Assembly: GCF_001625445.1 (NCBI RefSeq) | Contig: NZ_LWHG01000011.1 | Span: 930,001-994,000, forward strand | DNA from: Haladaptatus sp. R4 | GTDB lineage: Archaea > Halobacteriota > Halobacteria > Halobacteriales > Haladaptataceae | Length of the DNA: 64,000 bases | Direction: 5' to 3' | In this document: positions 16,641 through 25,983 of the stretch, one piece after another | How the letters are laid out: the number at the start of each line of letters is the position of its first letter | Position numbering within the stretch: position 1 is the first letter of the stretch | Translations under genes and position numbers: made by a program | The notes under the pieces: model-generated | What the model was told of the DNA's origin: nothing | The model's input: only the letters and a program-made list of their open reading frames with translations | Databases searched by the model: none

Positions 16641-17983
16641 ATGACCGGAGGCAACGCGAGTGCGGGCAGCCCGTACGCACCGCACACGGCCGAGGAGACC
16701 GCAGCGATGCTCGACGCGGTGGGGGTCGAAAGCGAGGAGGAGCTTTTCGACATCCCCGATCCCGTCCGCTTCGACGGCGAGTTCGGCATCCAACAGCGTA
16801 CAGAGCAGGCGACACGCCGGGAACTACAACGAACCCTCGGCGAAAACCGAAACCTGACGGAGTTCTTGGGGCGCGGCCACTACAGCCACTACGTCCCCTC
16901 GTTGGTCGATCACCTCTCGGATCGGTCGGAGTTTCTGACCTCCTACACGCAGTACCAACCGGAAATCACGCAGGGGTTCCTGCAAGCGTTGTTCGAATAC
17001 CAGTCGATGCTGGTCGAGTTAACAGGTCTGGGAATCGTCAACGCCTCGATGTACGACCACGCGACGGCGCTGGCCGAATCGGCACTGCTCGCCGCCCGCG
17101 TCCGAAAGACGAGCGGCAACCGCGTCCTCGTTCCCGACTCCTTGCTTCCCGAGCGAAGGAGCGTCCTCGAAAACTACATCGATGGGCCGGGCCTCGTCGT
17201 GGACGAATACGGGACCGACGACGCGAACGTGGACGTGGATTCGCTCGCCGAGGCCATCGACGAGGACACCGTGCTCGTCTACGCGGAGAACCCGACGACG
17301 CGCGGAACCATCGAGGAGAACCTCGCGGCAATCGGCGACATCGCACACGAGAACGACGCACTGTTCTGTCTCGGTACCGACCCCGTGGCGCTCGCGCTGT
17401 TGCAGGAACCCGCCGCCGTCGGGGTGCGGACGTCGTCGTCCACGACGCCGCGACGCTCGGCCTGCCGACGAGTTACGGGATGGGTCTCGGACTGTTCGCC
17501 ACGCGCGAGGAGTTCGTCCGGCAGGTGCCGGGCCGACTCATCGGTATCAGCGAAGACGGCGATGATAACCGCGCCTACACCCTCACGCTCCAGACGCGCG
17601 AACAGCACATCCGCCGGGAGCGTGCGACCTCCAACATCTGCACGAACCAGGCGTGGGTCGCGCTCCGAACCGCGATGCACATCGGGTATCTGGGTTCGTC
17701 CGGACTGGTCGAACTGGCCGAGAAGTGCGTCACGCTGGCCGACGACCTCGCGGGGCGACTGGACGACATCAACGGCGTCCAAGCACCGGTCAACGACCGC
17801 CACCACTTCCGCGAGTTCGTCGTCCACACCGACCAACCCGCACCCCCAATCGTCGCTGATTTGGAGGAACGCGGCTTCGCCGTCCACGAAGTGAGTGAAC
17901 ACGAGATTCAGGTCTGTGTGACCGACGTGAACGAACACGCCATCGGTGAGTTCGTCACGCTGTTCGAGGAGGTGGCAAACTAA
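16641..17983 (+). pseudogene. gcvPA: Glycine dehydrogenase (decarboxylating) subunit 1, frameshifted
   Basis: N-terminal half of the split P protein, which decarboxylates glycine with PLP. The frame from [20 protein letters not shown] runs in good homology to [15 protein letters not shown] (about 17420), then family sequence continues in another frame as [20 protein letters not shown] to the end ([10 protein letters not shown]). The junction is at GTCGGGGTGCGGAC, where adding one G restores a single frame. The joined length, about 447 aa, is normal. The change matches nine similar ones in the window, so a sequencing deletion is more likely than gene death. The gcvPB start overlaps its stop. 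Confidence 0.88.
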
Positions 17984-19455
17984 TGAACTACACGCAAGCG
18001 AAGTGGGAACACGACGAGGAGGACCTGTACGAACCGCTCCTGTCCGAAAAGGACGGCAACGAGGTCGAAATCGAATCCTCGCTCCCCGACGAGTTGACCC
18101 GTGAATCCCTCGATTTGCCCGAACTGTCGGAACCCGAGTTGGCCCGCCACTACACCCGACTGTCCCAGATGAACTACGGCATCGACAGCGGGCCGTACCC
18201 GCTCGGTTCCTGCACGATGAAGTACAACCCGAAATTCACGGAGGACGTGGCGGCGCTCCCCGGCGCGAGCGTCCACCCCGACCGTTCCGAGGACAGCGTG
18301 CAGGGAACCCTCGAACTGCTCTACGGTCTCCAGGACTACCTCGCCCGGATCGGTGGGATGGACGCGGTCAGCCTCCAACCCCCCGCAGGCGCGGCGGGTG
18401 AATTCACCGGCATCCTCGTGGCGAAGGCCTTCCACGAGGCGAACGGCGAGGGTGACCAGCGCACGGAAATCATCGTCCCGGACAGCGCCCACGGAACCAA
18501 CCCGGCGAGCGCGGCGCTCGGTGGCTACGACGTGGTCGAACTCCCGAGCGCGGACGACGGCCGCGTCGATATCGAGGCACTCGAAGCCGCGACCGGCGAC
18601 AGCACCGCGCTGTTCATGCTCACCAACCCGAACACGCTCGGCCTGTTCGAGCGCGACATCGAGCAAATCGCCGAAATCGTCCACGGCGCGGGCGGCCTGC
18701 TCTACTACGACGGTGCGAACCTGAACGCGCTCCTCGGCCGTGCCCGTCCGGGAGACATGGGCTTCGACATCATGCACTACAACGTCCACAAGACGTTCGC
18801 CACCCCGCACGCGGCGGTGGTCCCGGCGCCGGACCTATCGGCGTCGGCGAAAAGTTGGCCCCGTTCCTGCCCGCCCCGCGGGTGCGGGACTGCGAGGCGC
18901 AAAGCGCCTCGAGGACGAGCGAGCGGCGAGACGCCGCGAGCAACCGAATCCGGGTACGAACGGTTCGACCCCGAACACACCATCGGCAAGGTCCACGGCT
19001 TCACGGGTAACTGGCTCGTGCTGGTCAAAGCCTACGCCTACATCGCCCGACTCGGCGACGAAGGATTGAGCGACGCCAGTGCGAAGGCCGTCCTCAACGC
19101 GAACTACCTCGGGTCGCAGATAGAGTACGAGGTGCCGTTCACGCCGTTCCACCACGAGTTCGTCGCCAGTGCGGGCGATCAGGACGCGGCGGACGTGGCG
19201 AAACGCATGCTCGATTACGGCGTTCACCCACCGACGACGAAGTGGCCCGAAATCGTCTCCGAGGCGCTGATGACCGAACCGACGGAAATCGAGAACCGGG
19301 AAACGCTGGACGAACTCGCCGAGGCGTTCAACGCCGTCGCCCGGGAGGACGACGAGGTCCTCGAAGCGGCACCCCGGAAAACGACCGCGAAGCGAATCGA
19401 TCAAGCGAGCGCCGCGCGGAACCTGCGGCTCTCGTGGCAGGCGTTGGACGAGTAA
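17983..19455 (+). CDS. gcvPB: Glycine dehydrogenase (decarboxylating) subunit 2, with local frame disturbance
   Basis: C-terminal half of the P protein; the PLP lysine is in NVHKTFATPH. The frame is open over 490 aa, but after FATPH it reads AAVVPAPDLSASAKSWPRSC instead of the glycine-rich GGGGPGAGPIGVGEKLAPFL that the same DNA gives if one G is restored at about 18810. The normal frame then resumes near SGYERFDPEHTIGKVHGFTG (about 18950). In between lies a 50-60 bp stretch with two perfect hairpins (18894-18937) that does not fit the family. So the region combines at least one base deletion with a palindromic insertion. Confidence 0.92.
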   Translation: MNYTQAKWEHDEEDLYEPLLSEKDGNEVEIESSLPDELTRESLDLPELSEPELARHYTRLSQMNYGIDSGPYPLGSCTMKYNPKFTEDVAALPGASVHPDRSEDSVQGTLELLYGLQDYLARIGGMDAVSLQPPAGAAGEFTGILVAKAFHEANGEGDQRTEIIVPDSAHGTNPASAALGGYDVVELPSADDGRVDIEALEAATGDSTALFMLTNPNTLGLFERDIEQIAEIVHGAGGLLYYDGANLNALLGRARPGDMGFDIMHYNVHKTFATPHAAVVPAPDLSASAKSWPRSCPPRGCGTARRKAPRGRASGETPRATESGYERFDPEHTIGKVHGFTGNWLVLVKAYAYIARLGDEGLSDASAKAVLNANYLGSQIEYEVPFTPFHHEFVASAGDQDAADVAKRMLDYGVHPPTTKWPEIVSEALMTEPTEIENRETLDELAEAFNAVAREDDEVLEAAPRKTTAKRIDQASAARNLRLSWQALDE

Positions 19456-19568
19456 GTCGGTTCGACGGGATGTCGCTTGCCGTTTTCGCAAGGAGGGACG
19501 TGGTTTCCGACGACTGTGGTTGCTATCAGATCACAAGATATATGATTTCATTATTCCTTCACTGATGG

Positions 19569-20081
19569 GTGAAACGAGTCCTGAAACCCCTCTGTTTAGT
19601 CCTCCTCTTGCTTCTCGCGGGCTGTAACGGTGCGACGCTCGGTTCGACGTCGACCACGGGGACGCAGACCGCCTCGACGACGTCCCCCGTGGCCACTGGA
19701 TCCACGGATCGGACGGCGACAGGCCAAACGACCTCGGTGACGACGGACCGAACGACGACGCCCACGGCGAAACCCTGTACCGTCACGAACGAATCGAGCG
19801 ACGGTGCGGCGTGGGTCGTCAAGCCGACGATGGACGGCACCAAAGTGATGCTCATGACCCAATGGAACAGGAGCGCCACCGTCACGAAACTCGATGCGAC
19901 GCTGGATGGAAAGCGGCTGTTTCGGGCGTATCCGGAACGCGACGCACCGAACGCGACCGGATGGGGACGGTACGTTGGCACCGTCCGCTCGCGGGACAAC
20001 TCCGGGTCGAACTGTACGACAACGGAACGCAAGTCGGCCGATACAACGCGTCCGTTGTCTGTGAACGATAGGGCGGACTGA
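19569..20081 (+). CDS. Threonine-rich lipoprotein, probably frameshifted near its end
   Basis: Secreted lipoprotein: a lipobox LAGC at about residues 15-19 follows the hydrophobic LCLVLLLLLAGCN, then a Thr/Ser-rich low-complexity linker (about 24-65) as in many haloarchaeal surface proteins, then a compact domain with ESSDGAAWVVKPTMDGTKVM. After RYVGTV (about 19983) the frame becomes Arg/Ser-rich, whereas the neighbouring frame reads PLAGQLRVELYDNGTQVGRY and ends at 20071. Adding one C at about 19984 joins them. The GTG start gives the signal peptide. Function unknown. Confidence 0.72.
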   Translation: MKRVLKPLCLVLLLLLAGCNGATLGSTSTTGTQTASTTSPVATGSTDRTATGQTTSVTTDRTTTPTAKPCTVTNESSDGAAWVVKPTMDGTKVMLMTQWNRSATVTKLDATLDGKRLFRAYPERDAPNATGWGRYVGTVRSRDNSGSNCTTTERKSADTTRPLSVNDRAD

Positions 20082-20114
20082 TCCGTTCGATTTCGTGAGA
20101 CGGCTTCGAGAGAG

Positions 20115-20831
20115 CTATGTGGCGTTGGTTTGCCCGAGCAGGGTGGCTTCGACTTTATGGAGGTGTTCGTGGAGCGTCGATGTGGAGATATCCAACTCGT
20201 CCGCTAACTCTCCGGCCGACGATTTCCTCGGATAGTCGTAGTATCCACGTTCGCGGGCGAGTTGAAACACTTCCAGTTGGCGTTTCGTGAGTCGATCCAC
20301 CGGGAGGCTATTCACGGTCGTCTGCCGACTCGCTTGCTTCATTCCCCTGATGTTGATTTCCGCACCCATCTCCTCACGAACTTCGTCGAACTTCACCTGA
20401 ACCGTCCGTCGGTCGTGGTTCGTCACGAGGGTCCAGTACTCCCGCCCGTCACGGATGTCTATCGGGCCGCTACACACGAACCCTCGCGACGTCAACGGTT
20501 GGCTGATCTGTTTTCTCCCATCGTGAACGACGAGCAGTTCGCGTATCGCGTTTCCCGGCGGTTGGACGGTCGTTCGCTGGAACATCGGGGCCATTTCGGA
20601 AATCGAATGTATCTGGTCCATCCCGGAAATGGCTTCGAGTGCGTCCGTAATCGTCCCCCGTTCGTCCGCGTAAATCGTGAAGAGTGTCGAAACCTCGTCC
20701 CCGGTCGCATAGATTCCGTACCCGAGAAACCCCACATCGAATCGGTCCGTGATTTGGATTTCCCAGCAGTCAGGATACCAGAGATCGATCGATACACGAA
20801 GTGCTTCGTCAGGGTTCTCGGGCACGGTCAT
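20115..20831 (-). CDS. Bacterio-opsin activator-type HTH_10 transcriptional regulator
   Basis: 238-aa regulator. The C-terminal HTH_10 domain is at about 178-230 (LTKRQLEVFQLARERGYYDY, then AGELADELDISTSTLHEHLH), the haloarchaeal bacterio-opsin activator type. The first 165 residues form the variable sensor part common to these proteins, beginning MTVPENPDEALRVSIDLWYP. It stands alone between a lipoprotein and an acyl-CoA dehydrogenase gene, so its target is unknown. Two more regulators of this type occur in the window (23781 and 33488). Confidence 0.88.
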   Translation of the reverse strand: MTVPENPDEALRVSIDLWYPDCWEIQITDRFDVGFLGYGIYATGDEVSTLFTIYADERGTITDALEAISGMDQIHSISEMAPMFQRTTVQPPGNAIRELLVVHDGRKQISQPLTSRGFVCSGPIDIRDGREYWTLVTNHDRRTVQVKFDEVREEMGAEINIRGMKQASRQTTVNSLPVDRLTKRQLEVFQLARERGYYDYPRKSSAGELADELDISTSTLHEHLHKVEATLLGQTNAT

Positions 20832-20894
20832 CCGTCGTTTTCCTCCCGTGGTCGATAGTTCCCAGTCGGAATAATCCCTCCGTCGAAGCGTCTC

Positions 20895-22034
20895 TCAGTC
20901 GCCGTGTTGCTCGAACACCGCATCGGCAAGCGTGTTCTTGTGGCCTTCGTTCGGGCCACCTGCGATGGTGAGGAGTTTCGCGTCGCGGAGATACCGCTCG
21001 ACGTGATGCTCGGTCGTGTATCCGACGCCACCGTGGAGTTGGATCGCATCGTTCGCGTTGTCCACCGCGGCCTGTGTCGCGTTGATTTTCGCCATGCTGA
21101 ACTCCCGAGTTACGTCGCGGCCGCGGTCAGCACGGTCGGCCGCTCGGAGCGTGAGCAACCGTGCGGTATCGACGCGTTCGGCCATTCTTCCGACCTCCCA
21201 CCGTACTCCCTGAAAATCACCGATGTGCTGTCCGTACTGCTCCCTGGACTTCGTGTACGATACCGTGTCTTCGAGGGCCGCACGGGCGATACCGACGCCG
21301 CGGGCGGGAACGTTCACGCCGGTCCGGATTCGACCGCGCTGGACGTACCCATTACCTTCCGCTCCGACGAGCCTGTCGGCGGGGACGCGGACATCTGAGA
21401 GCGAGACGCGTGGGGATTTGACGCTGTTTGCACCGAGCGTTTCCCACACCGTCTCGACCTCGAACTCCTCGGTCGGCACGAGGAACGCGCTGATGTCGTG
21501 CGGTGCGTCCTCGTCGGACCCGGTTTTGGCGTACGTGAGCACGTAGTCGGCGTCGAGGAAGTTCGTCACCCACTGTTTGTGGCCGTCGAGGACCCACTCG
21601 TCCCCTCGTCGTTCGGCCGTGGTTTCCATCTCCAGTTTGTTGCTGCCCGCGTTCGCCTCGCTCAGCCCAAGCGCGCCGACCGTTTCGAACGTCGCCATCT
21701 CCGGAAGGAACGTCTCGCGTTGCTCATCGGACCCGAATCGCTCGATAACCGTTGCGACGCCGAGGTGAAGCCCGAGGGTACTGGCCACCGACATGAGCGC
21801 CGCCGAAAGTTCCTCGACGACCAAAGCGAGTTCGACGAGTCCTTCGCCACGCCCCCCGTACTCTTCGGGAAGCGTCAATCCGGTCAATCGTCGAGCCCCG
21901 AGTTCGTCGAGTATTTCGCCCGGATACTCCCCCTGTCCGTCCAACCCTTTTGCCGTCGGTTTGATCTCGTTTTCCGCGAACTCGCGAACGTCCGCTCGAA
22001 GCGAGCGTTGGTCTTCCGTTAGCTCGAATCGCAT
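20895..22034 (-). CDS. Acyl-CoA dehydrogenase
   Basis: FAD-dependent enzyme that introduces the alpha-beta double bond in acyl-CoA thioesters. 379 aa, full length. It shows the three-domain pattern: an N-terminal helical part (MRFELTEDQRSLRADVREFA), a beta domain with GALGLSEANAGSNKLEMETT and HKQWVTNFLDADYVLTYAKT, and a C-terminal part with ATQAAVDNANDAIQLHGGVG and EHHVERYLRDAKLLTIAGGP, including the family's QxxGGxG-type FAD contact. The substrate chain length cannot be read from sequence. Monocistronic. Confidence 0.95.
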   Translation of the reverse strand: MRFELTEDQRSLRADVREFAENEIKPTAKGLDGQGEYPGEILDELGARRLTGLTLPEEYGGRGEGLVELALVVEELSAALMSVASTLGLHLGVATVIERFGSDEQRETFLPEMATFETVGALGLSEANAGSNKLEMETTAERRGDEWVLDGHKQWVTNFLDADYVLTYAKTGSDEDAPHDISAFLVPTEEFEVETVWETLGANSVKSPRVSLSDVRVPADRLVGAEGNGYVQRGRIRTGVNVPARGVGIARAALEDTVSYTKSREQYGQHIGDFQGVRWEVGRMAERVDTARLLTLRAADRADRGRDVTREFSMAKINATQAAVDNANDAIQLHGGVGYTTEHHVERYLRDAKLLTIAGGPNEGHKNTLADAVFEQHGD

Positions 22035-22404
22035 ATACGAATGGACGTTTCGTCGGTGGATTAAGTACAGGACCGGCTATAGCAGGTTCACCAGTCTCGG
22101 GCCGTACTTTCAGGTGGGAATTCGATCACGTGATGGGACGTTTCCCCTGGGAGAGCACTCCGCGAGAGGACGACCACTGCCACGACGGTATCCACAACGA
22201 GACCGCCCCATCGCGTACGGAGATGACCACAGTCGGAACTCCCCCGCCACAGACGACGGTTGTGGCGGGGGTGTTCGCGCTCGGAGATTCATATTTGCTA
22301 TAGCGATATCAAATTTATTGGGCCGAATCGACGGACGAACGATAGTCGAGAGAAACGTCGTCACTCGCCGTCAAACACAGTAAAATACGGAAATCGACTT
22401 CGAC
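22035..22404. other. Gene-poor interval with a strong hairpin and a possible 56-aa ORF
   Basis: This interval separates the acyl-CoA dehydrogenase start from a small zinc-protein gene. A plus-strand ORF at 22133-22303 begins MGRFPWESTPREDDHCHDGI; its third positions are GC-rich for most of its length, so it may be a small protein, but I do not recognise it. The perfect 11-bp hairpin at 22241-22271 lies inside it. AT-rich DNA follows to 22330. Confidence 0.3.
22241..22271. terminator. Perfect 11-bp hairpin CCCCCGCCACA / TGTGGCGGGGG
   Basis: Arms at 22241-22251 and 22261-22271 enclose a 9-nt loop. It may end transcripts or structure an RNA; no strong T-run follows directly, so termination is only one reading. 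Confidence 0.35.
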
Positions 22405-22572
22405 TTACGCCGACGCCGAATCGATGTCACCGTCGATGCGCACCAGCGCGTAGTCACACTCCGAGCAGTGCCACTTGGTTTTCTCGCCGAGATGCAGGTT
22501 CGTGCTCGCACAGCGCCAGAACGTCTGTTCGCTTCCACACTCGGGACACTCGTGTTGGATTTCGAGGCTCAT
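22405..22572 (-). CDS. Small zinc-finger protein of a haloarchaeal family
   Basis: 55-aa protein: MSLEIQHECPECGSEQTFWR at the start, then CAST and WHCSECDYALVRIDGDIDSA. Four cysteines in two CxxC pairs (C9/C12 and C36/C39) plus one extra make a zinc-ribbon. Very similar short proteins are common in haloarchaea, often annotated only as hypothetical. It lies 44 nt beyond the end of the DHH phosphoesterase gene, on the same strand, and upstream of nothing else, so it may be monocistronic. Confidence 0.75.
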   Translation of the reverse strand: MSLEIQHECPECGSEQTFWRCASTNLHLGEKTKWHCSECDYALVRIDGDIDSASA

Positions 22573-22616
22573 ACTCGGTATCGGTTATTGGCGAAGTTTA
22601 AGATGCTGGTTTCTCC

Positions 22617-23621
22617 TCACGCTTCGCCCCGTTCGAGATGCAGCGCGTCGAAGAATCGATGCAGCACGCGGCGCGAGGCGAACTCCACGAGGTCGTCGTC
22701 GTCGGCATCCGCGTCGGCGAACAGACCGAGCGGAATCTGCGCCCCGGCCATGTCCGCGTGTCCACCCGCGCTTCCGACGTCGCCGAACGCCTGTTGGAGG
22801 ACGTTCCCCGCGTGGACGCGGGGGTCGATGGACCGCGCGCTCATCTCGACCGATCCGTTGACGACGCCGAAGACGAGCACCGTATCCACGCCTTCGACGT
22901 TCAGCAGGTAGTCGGCGGCCTGTGCGAGCGCATCCCGCTCCGAGGTTCGACCGGCCGACGTGGCGAGGGTCGCCCCGCGCTGGACGCGGTTGCGAATCGC
23001 TTCGCCGATGGCATCCACGGTTGCCGGGGAGAACGCCGCACCGTAGAGCTCTTCGAGCAGGTCGAGGTCGGCGTGCCGACAGACGTACAGCGCGGCTTCG
23101 TACTCGTGCGGCGTGGGGTTGCGAATGAAGTCGATTCGCTCGCGGTGGAGGGCGAACAACAACGCGGACCCCAGTTGAACGTTCGCTTCGATACCGAGGT
23201 CGCGCAGATATTCGACGAGGATGCTCGCCGTCGCGCCGTAATCCTCCCGCAAATCCACGAATTCGGCCTCCGGATTCTCCGTGGCGTGGTGGTCGATGAC
23301 GATGTCCGGCTTCACGGCATCGAGTTCGGTATGCCCTGCCGGTGTGGAATGGTCGACGAACGCGACGCGGTCGAACTCCTCTGGGTCGAACGTATCGAGG
23401 TGGTCCAACTGAACGTGGAGCAGGTTGACGAAGGCTCGATTTTGCTGATGCGAAATCGCCCCTCCGTAGAAGAGTTCCACGTCCTCGACACCGTTCGACT
23501 CGGCGATGACCGAAAGCGCGAGCGCGCTTGCGATGCAGTCCGGGTCGGGGTTGTCGTGGCAGACGACCGCGAGCGAGTCGACCCCCGCGAGGTACTCGAC
23601 TAACTCCTGGACGCGGGTCAT
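22617..23621 (-). CDS. DHH-family phosphoesterase (RecJ/NrnA-like)
   Basis: Metal-dependent phosphoesterase, 334 aa from MTRVQELVEYLAGVDSLAVV; a 26-codon upstream extension is rejected because it lacks homology. The DHH domain carries HDNPDPDCIASALA (22-35), the aspartate in VAFVDHSTPAGHTE, and the DHH triplet at 110-112 (VIDHHATENP). The C-terminal DHHA1 part has the glycine-rich SAGGHADMAGAQIPLGLF. Such proteins degrade short RNA or DNA oligomers or cyclic-di-AMP-type products; the substrate here is unknown. Confidence 0.9.
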   Translation of the reverse strand: MTRVQELVEYLAGVDSLAVVCHDNPDPDCIASALALSVIAESNGVEDVELFYGGAISHQQNRAFVNLLHVQLDHLDTFDPEEFDRVAFVDHSTPAGHTELDAVKPDIVIDHHATENPEAEFVDLREDYGATASILVEYLRDLGIEANVQLGSALLFALHRERIDFIRNPTPHEYEAALYVCRHADLDLLEELYGAAFSPATVDAIGEAIRNRVQRGATLATSAGRTSERDALAQAADYLLNVEGVDTVLVFGVVNGSVEMSARSIDPRVHAGNVLQQAFGDVGSAGGHADMAGAQIPLGLFADADADDDDLVEFASRRVLHRFFDALHLERGEA

Positions 23622-23780
23622 GATAGCTGTTCGACGCGAGACAGTATCAAAGCGTGGCTGGGAATCCGGTACGCTCACGAGAAATAAACGATATACCACG
23701 ATACAAAATTTGTTGGGCGGGGATGGCCGGACGCGGAGGTCATCTCACATCTCCGTGTTCTGTGCGTACTCGGTCAAGAC

Positions 23781-24458
23781 TCACGTATTGGTGTTCAGTT
23801 CGTACTCGGTCATGACGCGACGTTCGATGCGTTGGAGACGGTCACCGATCGTTCCCGGAGTGACACCGAGACGGTCAGCGAGGGCGCGCTGGGTCGTTTC
23901 TTTCGGTACCTCGTAGTATCCTTCCCGGATTGCGAGGTCGAGTAAGTCGGCTTGCGTATCGGTCAACACGGCCGTCGATTCGCTTTTCGATTCGAGATGC
24001 CCGATTCGAGTGACCGAGGCATCCACCAAATCCGGGACGTCATCGATCGCACGCTGAAGGTTGCCGTTCGTTCCGATGACCGTGAACCTGAGTTCGGGTC
24101 CGCGGTCCGTCAAGCGGTGTTCGACCGGCCAATCGAGGACGATTTTGTTGCGGTAGAGGATGCTGAGCAGGTCATCGATCGGTCCGTCGCTCCGGTAATG
24201 AGCGTAGATGACGCCGCGTTCGTCGGTGCCCGCGATGTCGTACTGGAGTACTTCGTCGCTCGACTCCAGCAGTTCCTCAGCGACCGAAAGATCGCCGCTG
24301 ATGTCAGTTAGGCCGAAGTATTCCCCGTCCGCGACCGGACTCATGTACCGCATGGAATCGATCGAGATGGCCGACGAGCGGTCGAACCGGTCGAATACCG
24401 GGATGGATATCTCACGGGAGAGCACGAGGGTGGCGTATCGAAACGTTTCGGAGGCCAT
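23781..24458 (-). CDS. Bacterio-opsin activator-type HTH_10 regulator, divergent from cytochrome P450
   Basis: 225-aa regulator from MASETFRYATLVLSREISIP; the open frame runs 52 codons further but through the promoter region. The C-terminal HTH_10 is at about 172-222 (LTDTQADLLDLAIREGYYEV, then RALADRLGVTPGTIGDRLQR). A TATA-like TTATAAA 20-28 nt before the ATG suggests a leaderless mRNA. The P450 gene starts 84 nt away in the other direction with a palindrome between them, so this protein is a good candidate regulator of the P450; that is inference. Confidence 0.88.
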   Translation of the reverse strand: MASETFRYATLVLSREISIPVFDRFDRSSAISIDSMRYMSPVADGEYFGLTDISGDLSVAEELLESSDEVLQYDIAGTDERGVIYAHYRSDGPIDDLLSILYRNKIVLDWPVEHRLTDRGPELRFTVIGTNGNLQRAIDDVPDLVDASVTRIGHLESKSESTAVLTDTQADLLDLAIREGYYEVPKETTQRALADRLGVTPGTIGDRLQRIERRVMTEYELNTNT

Positions 24459-24487
24459 AGCGTGAAACGGTGTTGACGTTATAAATG

Positions 24488-24505
24488 ATTCTAGCATGTT
24501 AGAAT
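24488..24505. promoter_or_regulatory. 18-bp palindrome ATTCTAGCATGTTAGAAT between regulator and P450 genes
   Basis: The site is symmetric at 16 of 18 positions around a central CATG. It lies between the divergent start codons (24458 and 24542), next to the regulator's TATA-like box. This is the expected position of an operator shared by both promoters. Confidence 0.55.
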
Positions 24506-24541
24506 AAGTCCTCAATAGAGTTGCGGGCGTCCGTTCAATAG

Positions 24542-25912
24542 ATGAGCAACGAACCAGCGGTCGGTACGTTCCCACCGGGACCGTCGGGTCTCCCGGTCGT
24601 GGGCGCGGCACCACATGCGATTCTAGGCGGTCTCGATTTCCGCGAGCGGATGGCGAACGAGTACGGCGATGTCGTTCATTGGGAGGATCACCACGGGCAC
24701 GTCTATCAACTCAACCACCCCGACGATATCCAGCAGGTCCTCGTCTACAACAACACGAACTACGTGAAAGGAAATCAGTTCCAGCGCGTGCTCGGTCCCC
24801 TGACCGGAAACGGCATCCTGAACAGTGAGGGTGAGGAGTGGCGGGGGAACCGCCGCGTCATTCAACCGGCGTTCCACCCCGACCGCATCGAGGTCTACGC
24901 CGATATGATAACCGACCTCACCGATGCGTCGATCGATAACTGGCGGGACGGCGAAACCCGTTCGATCCACGACGATATGATGGAGTTGACGCTGCGCGTC
25001 GTCGCACAAGCGTTGTTCGGCGTCGACATCGACCGCTACGTCGGGGACATCGAGACGGCGGTCAACGACTTCCTTCCGGCGACCTCCAGCCTTCCGAACA
25101 TCATGCTCCCGGAGAACGTTCCGCTACCGTCGAGGTGGCGGATGGACAGGGCTCGCGAGACCCTCGACGACGTCGTCGACGAAATCATCCGGGAGAAACG
25201 CACCAACCCCGGTGAGCACGACGTCATCTCGATGCTGCTCAACGCGGACGACGAGGACGGTGGTGGTCTCTCGAAGAAACAGATCCACGACGAGGCGATC
25301 ACGCTCCTCTTTGCGGGCCACGAAACGACGGCGGTCTCGTTGACGTACACGACGTATCTCCTCGCACAGCACCCGGAAGTCGAAGCGAAACTCGTGGCGG
25401 AACTCGACGAGGTGCTCGGCGGCGAGACGCCGACGATGGCCGACCTCTCCGAACTCACGTACACGGAACAGGTGGTCAAGGAGTCGATGCGACTGCTCCC
25501 GCCGGTGCCGTTTATCACTCGCGAGGCGAAGACAACCGACGAAATCGGCAACTACCGGATCCCAGCGGGCGCGAGAGTGTTCATGAGCCAATGGGTCGTT
25601 CACCGCGACTCGCGGTGGTACGACGACCCGCTCGCGTTCCAACCCGAACGCTGGACGAAGGAGTTCCAACGGTCCCTTCCGCCGCTCGCGTACTTCCCGT
25701 TCGCGGCGGGACCGCGGCGCTGCATCGGCGACCGCTTTGCCATGCTCGAAGCACGGCTTATCCTGGCGATGCTCTATCAGAACCATCACCTCGAACTCGC
25801 CTCGGATCGGAACCTGGAGGTGATCCCGACGGTCACGTCACGACCGAAAGAGGACGTTCTGATGACGGTCCACGAACGTTCGGCGGACGAGACGGCTGAA
25901 TCGGATCGGTAG
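24542..25912 (+). CDS. Cytochrome P450
   Basis: Haem-thiolate monooxygenase, 456 aa, soluble (no N-terminal membrane anchor). Landmarks are the proline-rich start (VGTFPPGPSGLPVVGAAPH), the I-helix oxygen-binding motif AGHETTAVSLTYTTY, the K-helix ExxR in KESMRLLPPVPF, and the haem-binding loop FPFAAGPRRCIGDRFAMLEA with Cys at about 394. The sequence resembles the CYP102/CYP4-like bacterial fatty-acid or terpenoid hydroxylases, but the substrate is unknown. No ferredoxin or reductase gene is adjacent. It is divergent from an HTH_10 regulator. Confidence 0.95.
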   Translation: MSNEPAVGTFPPGPSGLPVVGAAPHAILGGLDFRERMANEYGDVVHWEDHHGHVYQLNHPDDIQQVLVYNNTNYVKGNQFQRVLGPLTGNGILNSEGEEWRGNRRVIQPAFHPDRIEVYADMITDLTDASIDNWRDGETRSIHDDMMELTLRVVAQALFGVDIDRYVGDIETAVNDFLPATSSLPNIMLPENVPLPSRWRMDRARETLDDVVDEIIREKRTNPGEHDVISMLLNADDEDGGGLSKKQIHDEAITLLFAGHETTAVSLTYTTYLLAQHPEVEAKLVAELDEVLGGETPTMADLSELTYTEQVVKESMRLLPPVPFITREAKTTDEIGNYRIPAGARVFMSQWVVHRDSRWYDDPLAFQPERWTKEFQRSLPPLAYFPFAAGPRRCIGDRFAMLEARLILAMLYQNHHLELASDRNLEVIPTVTSRPKEDVLMTVHERSADETAESDR

Positions 25913-25983
25913 GCCGGATTTTCCTCGACGCTTTGGCGGTGGTGAATGTTGGAGGTACCCGTATCGAGGCCGACGAGGACGTT

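Noticed and set aside
17415-17435. Programmed frameshifting in gcvPA
   Set aside because: No slippery heptamer or downstream structure specific to the site, and nine similar sites in unrelated genes argue for sequencing deletions.
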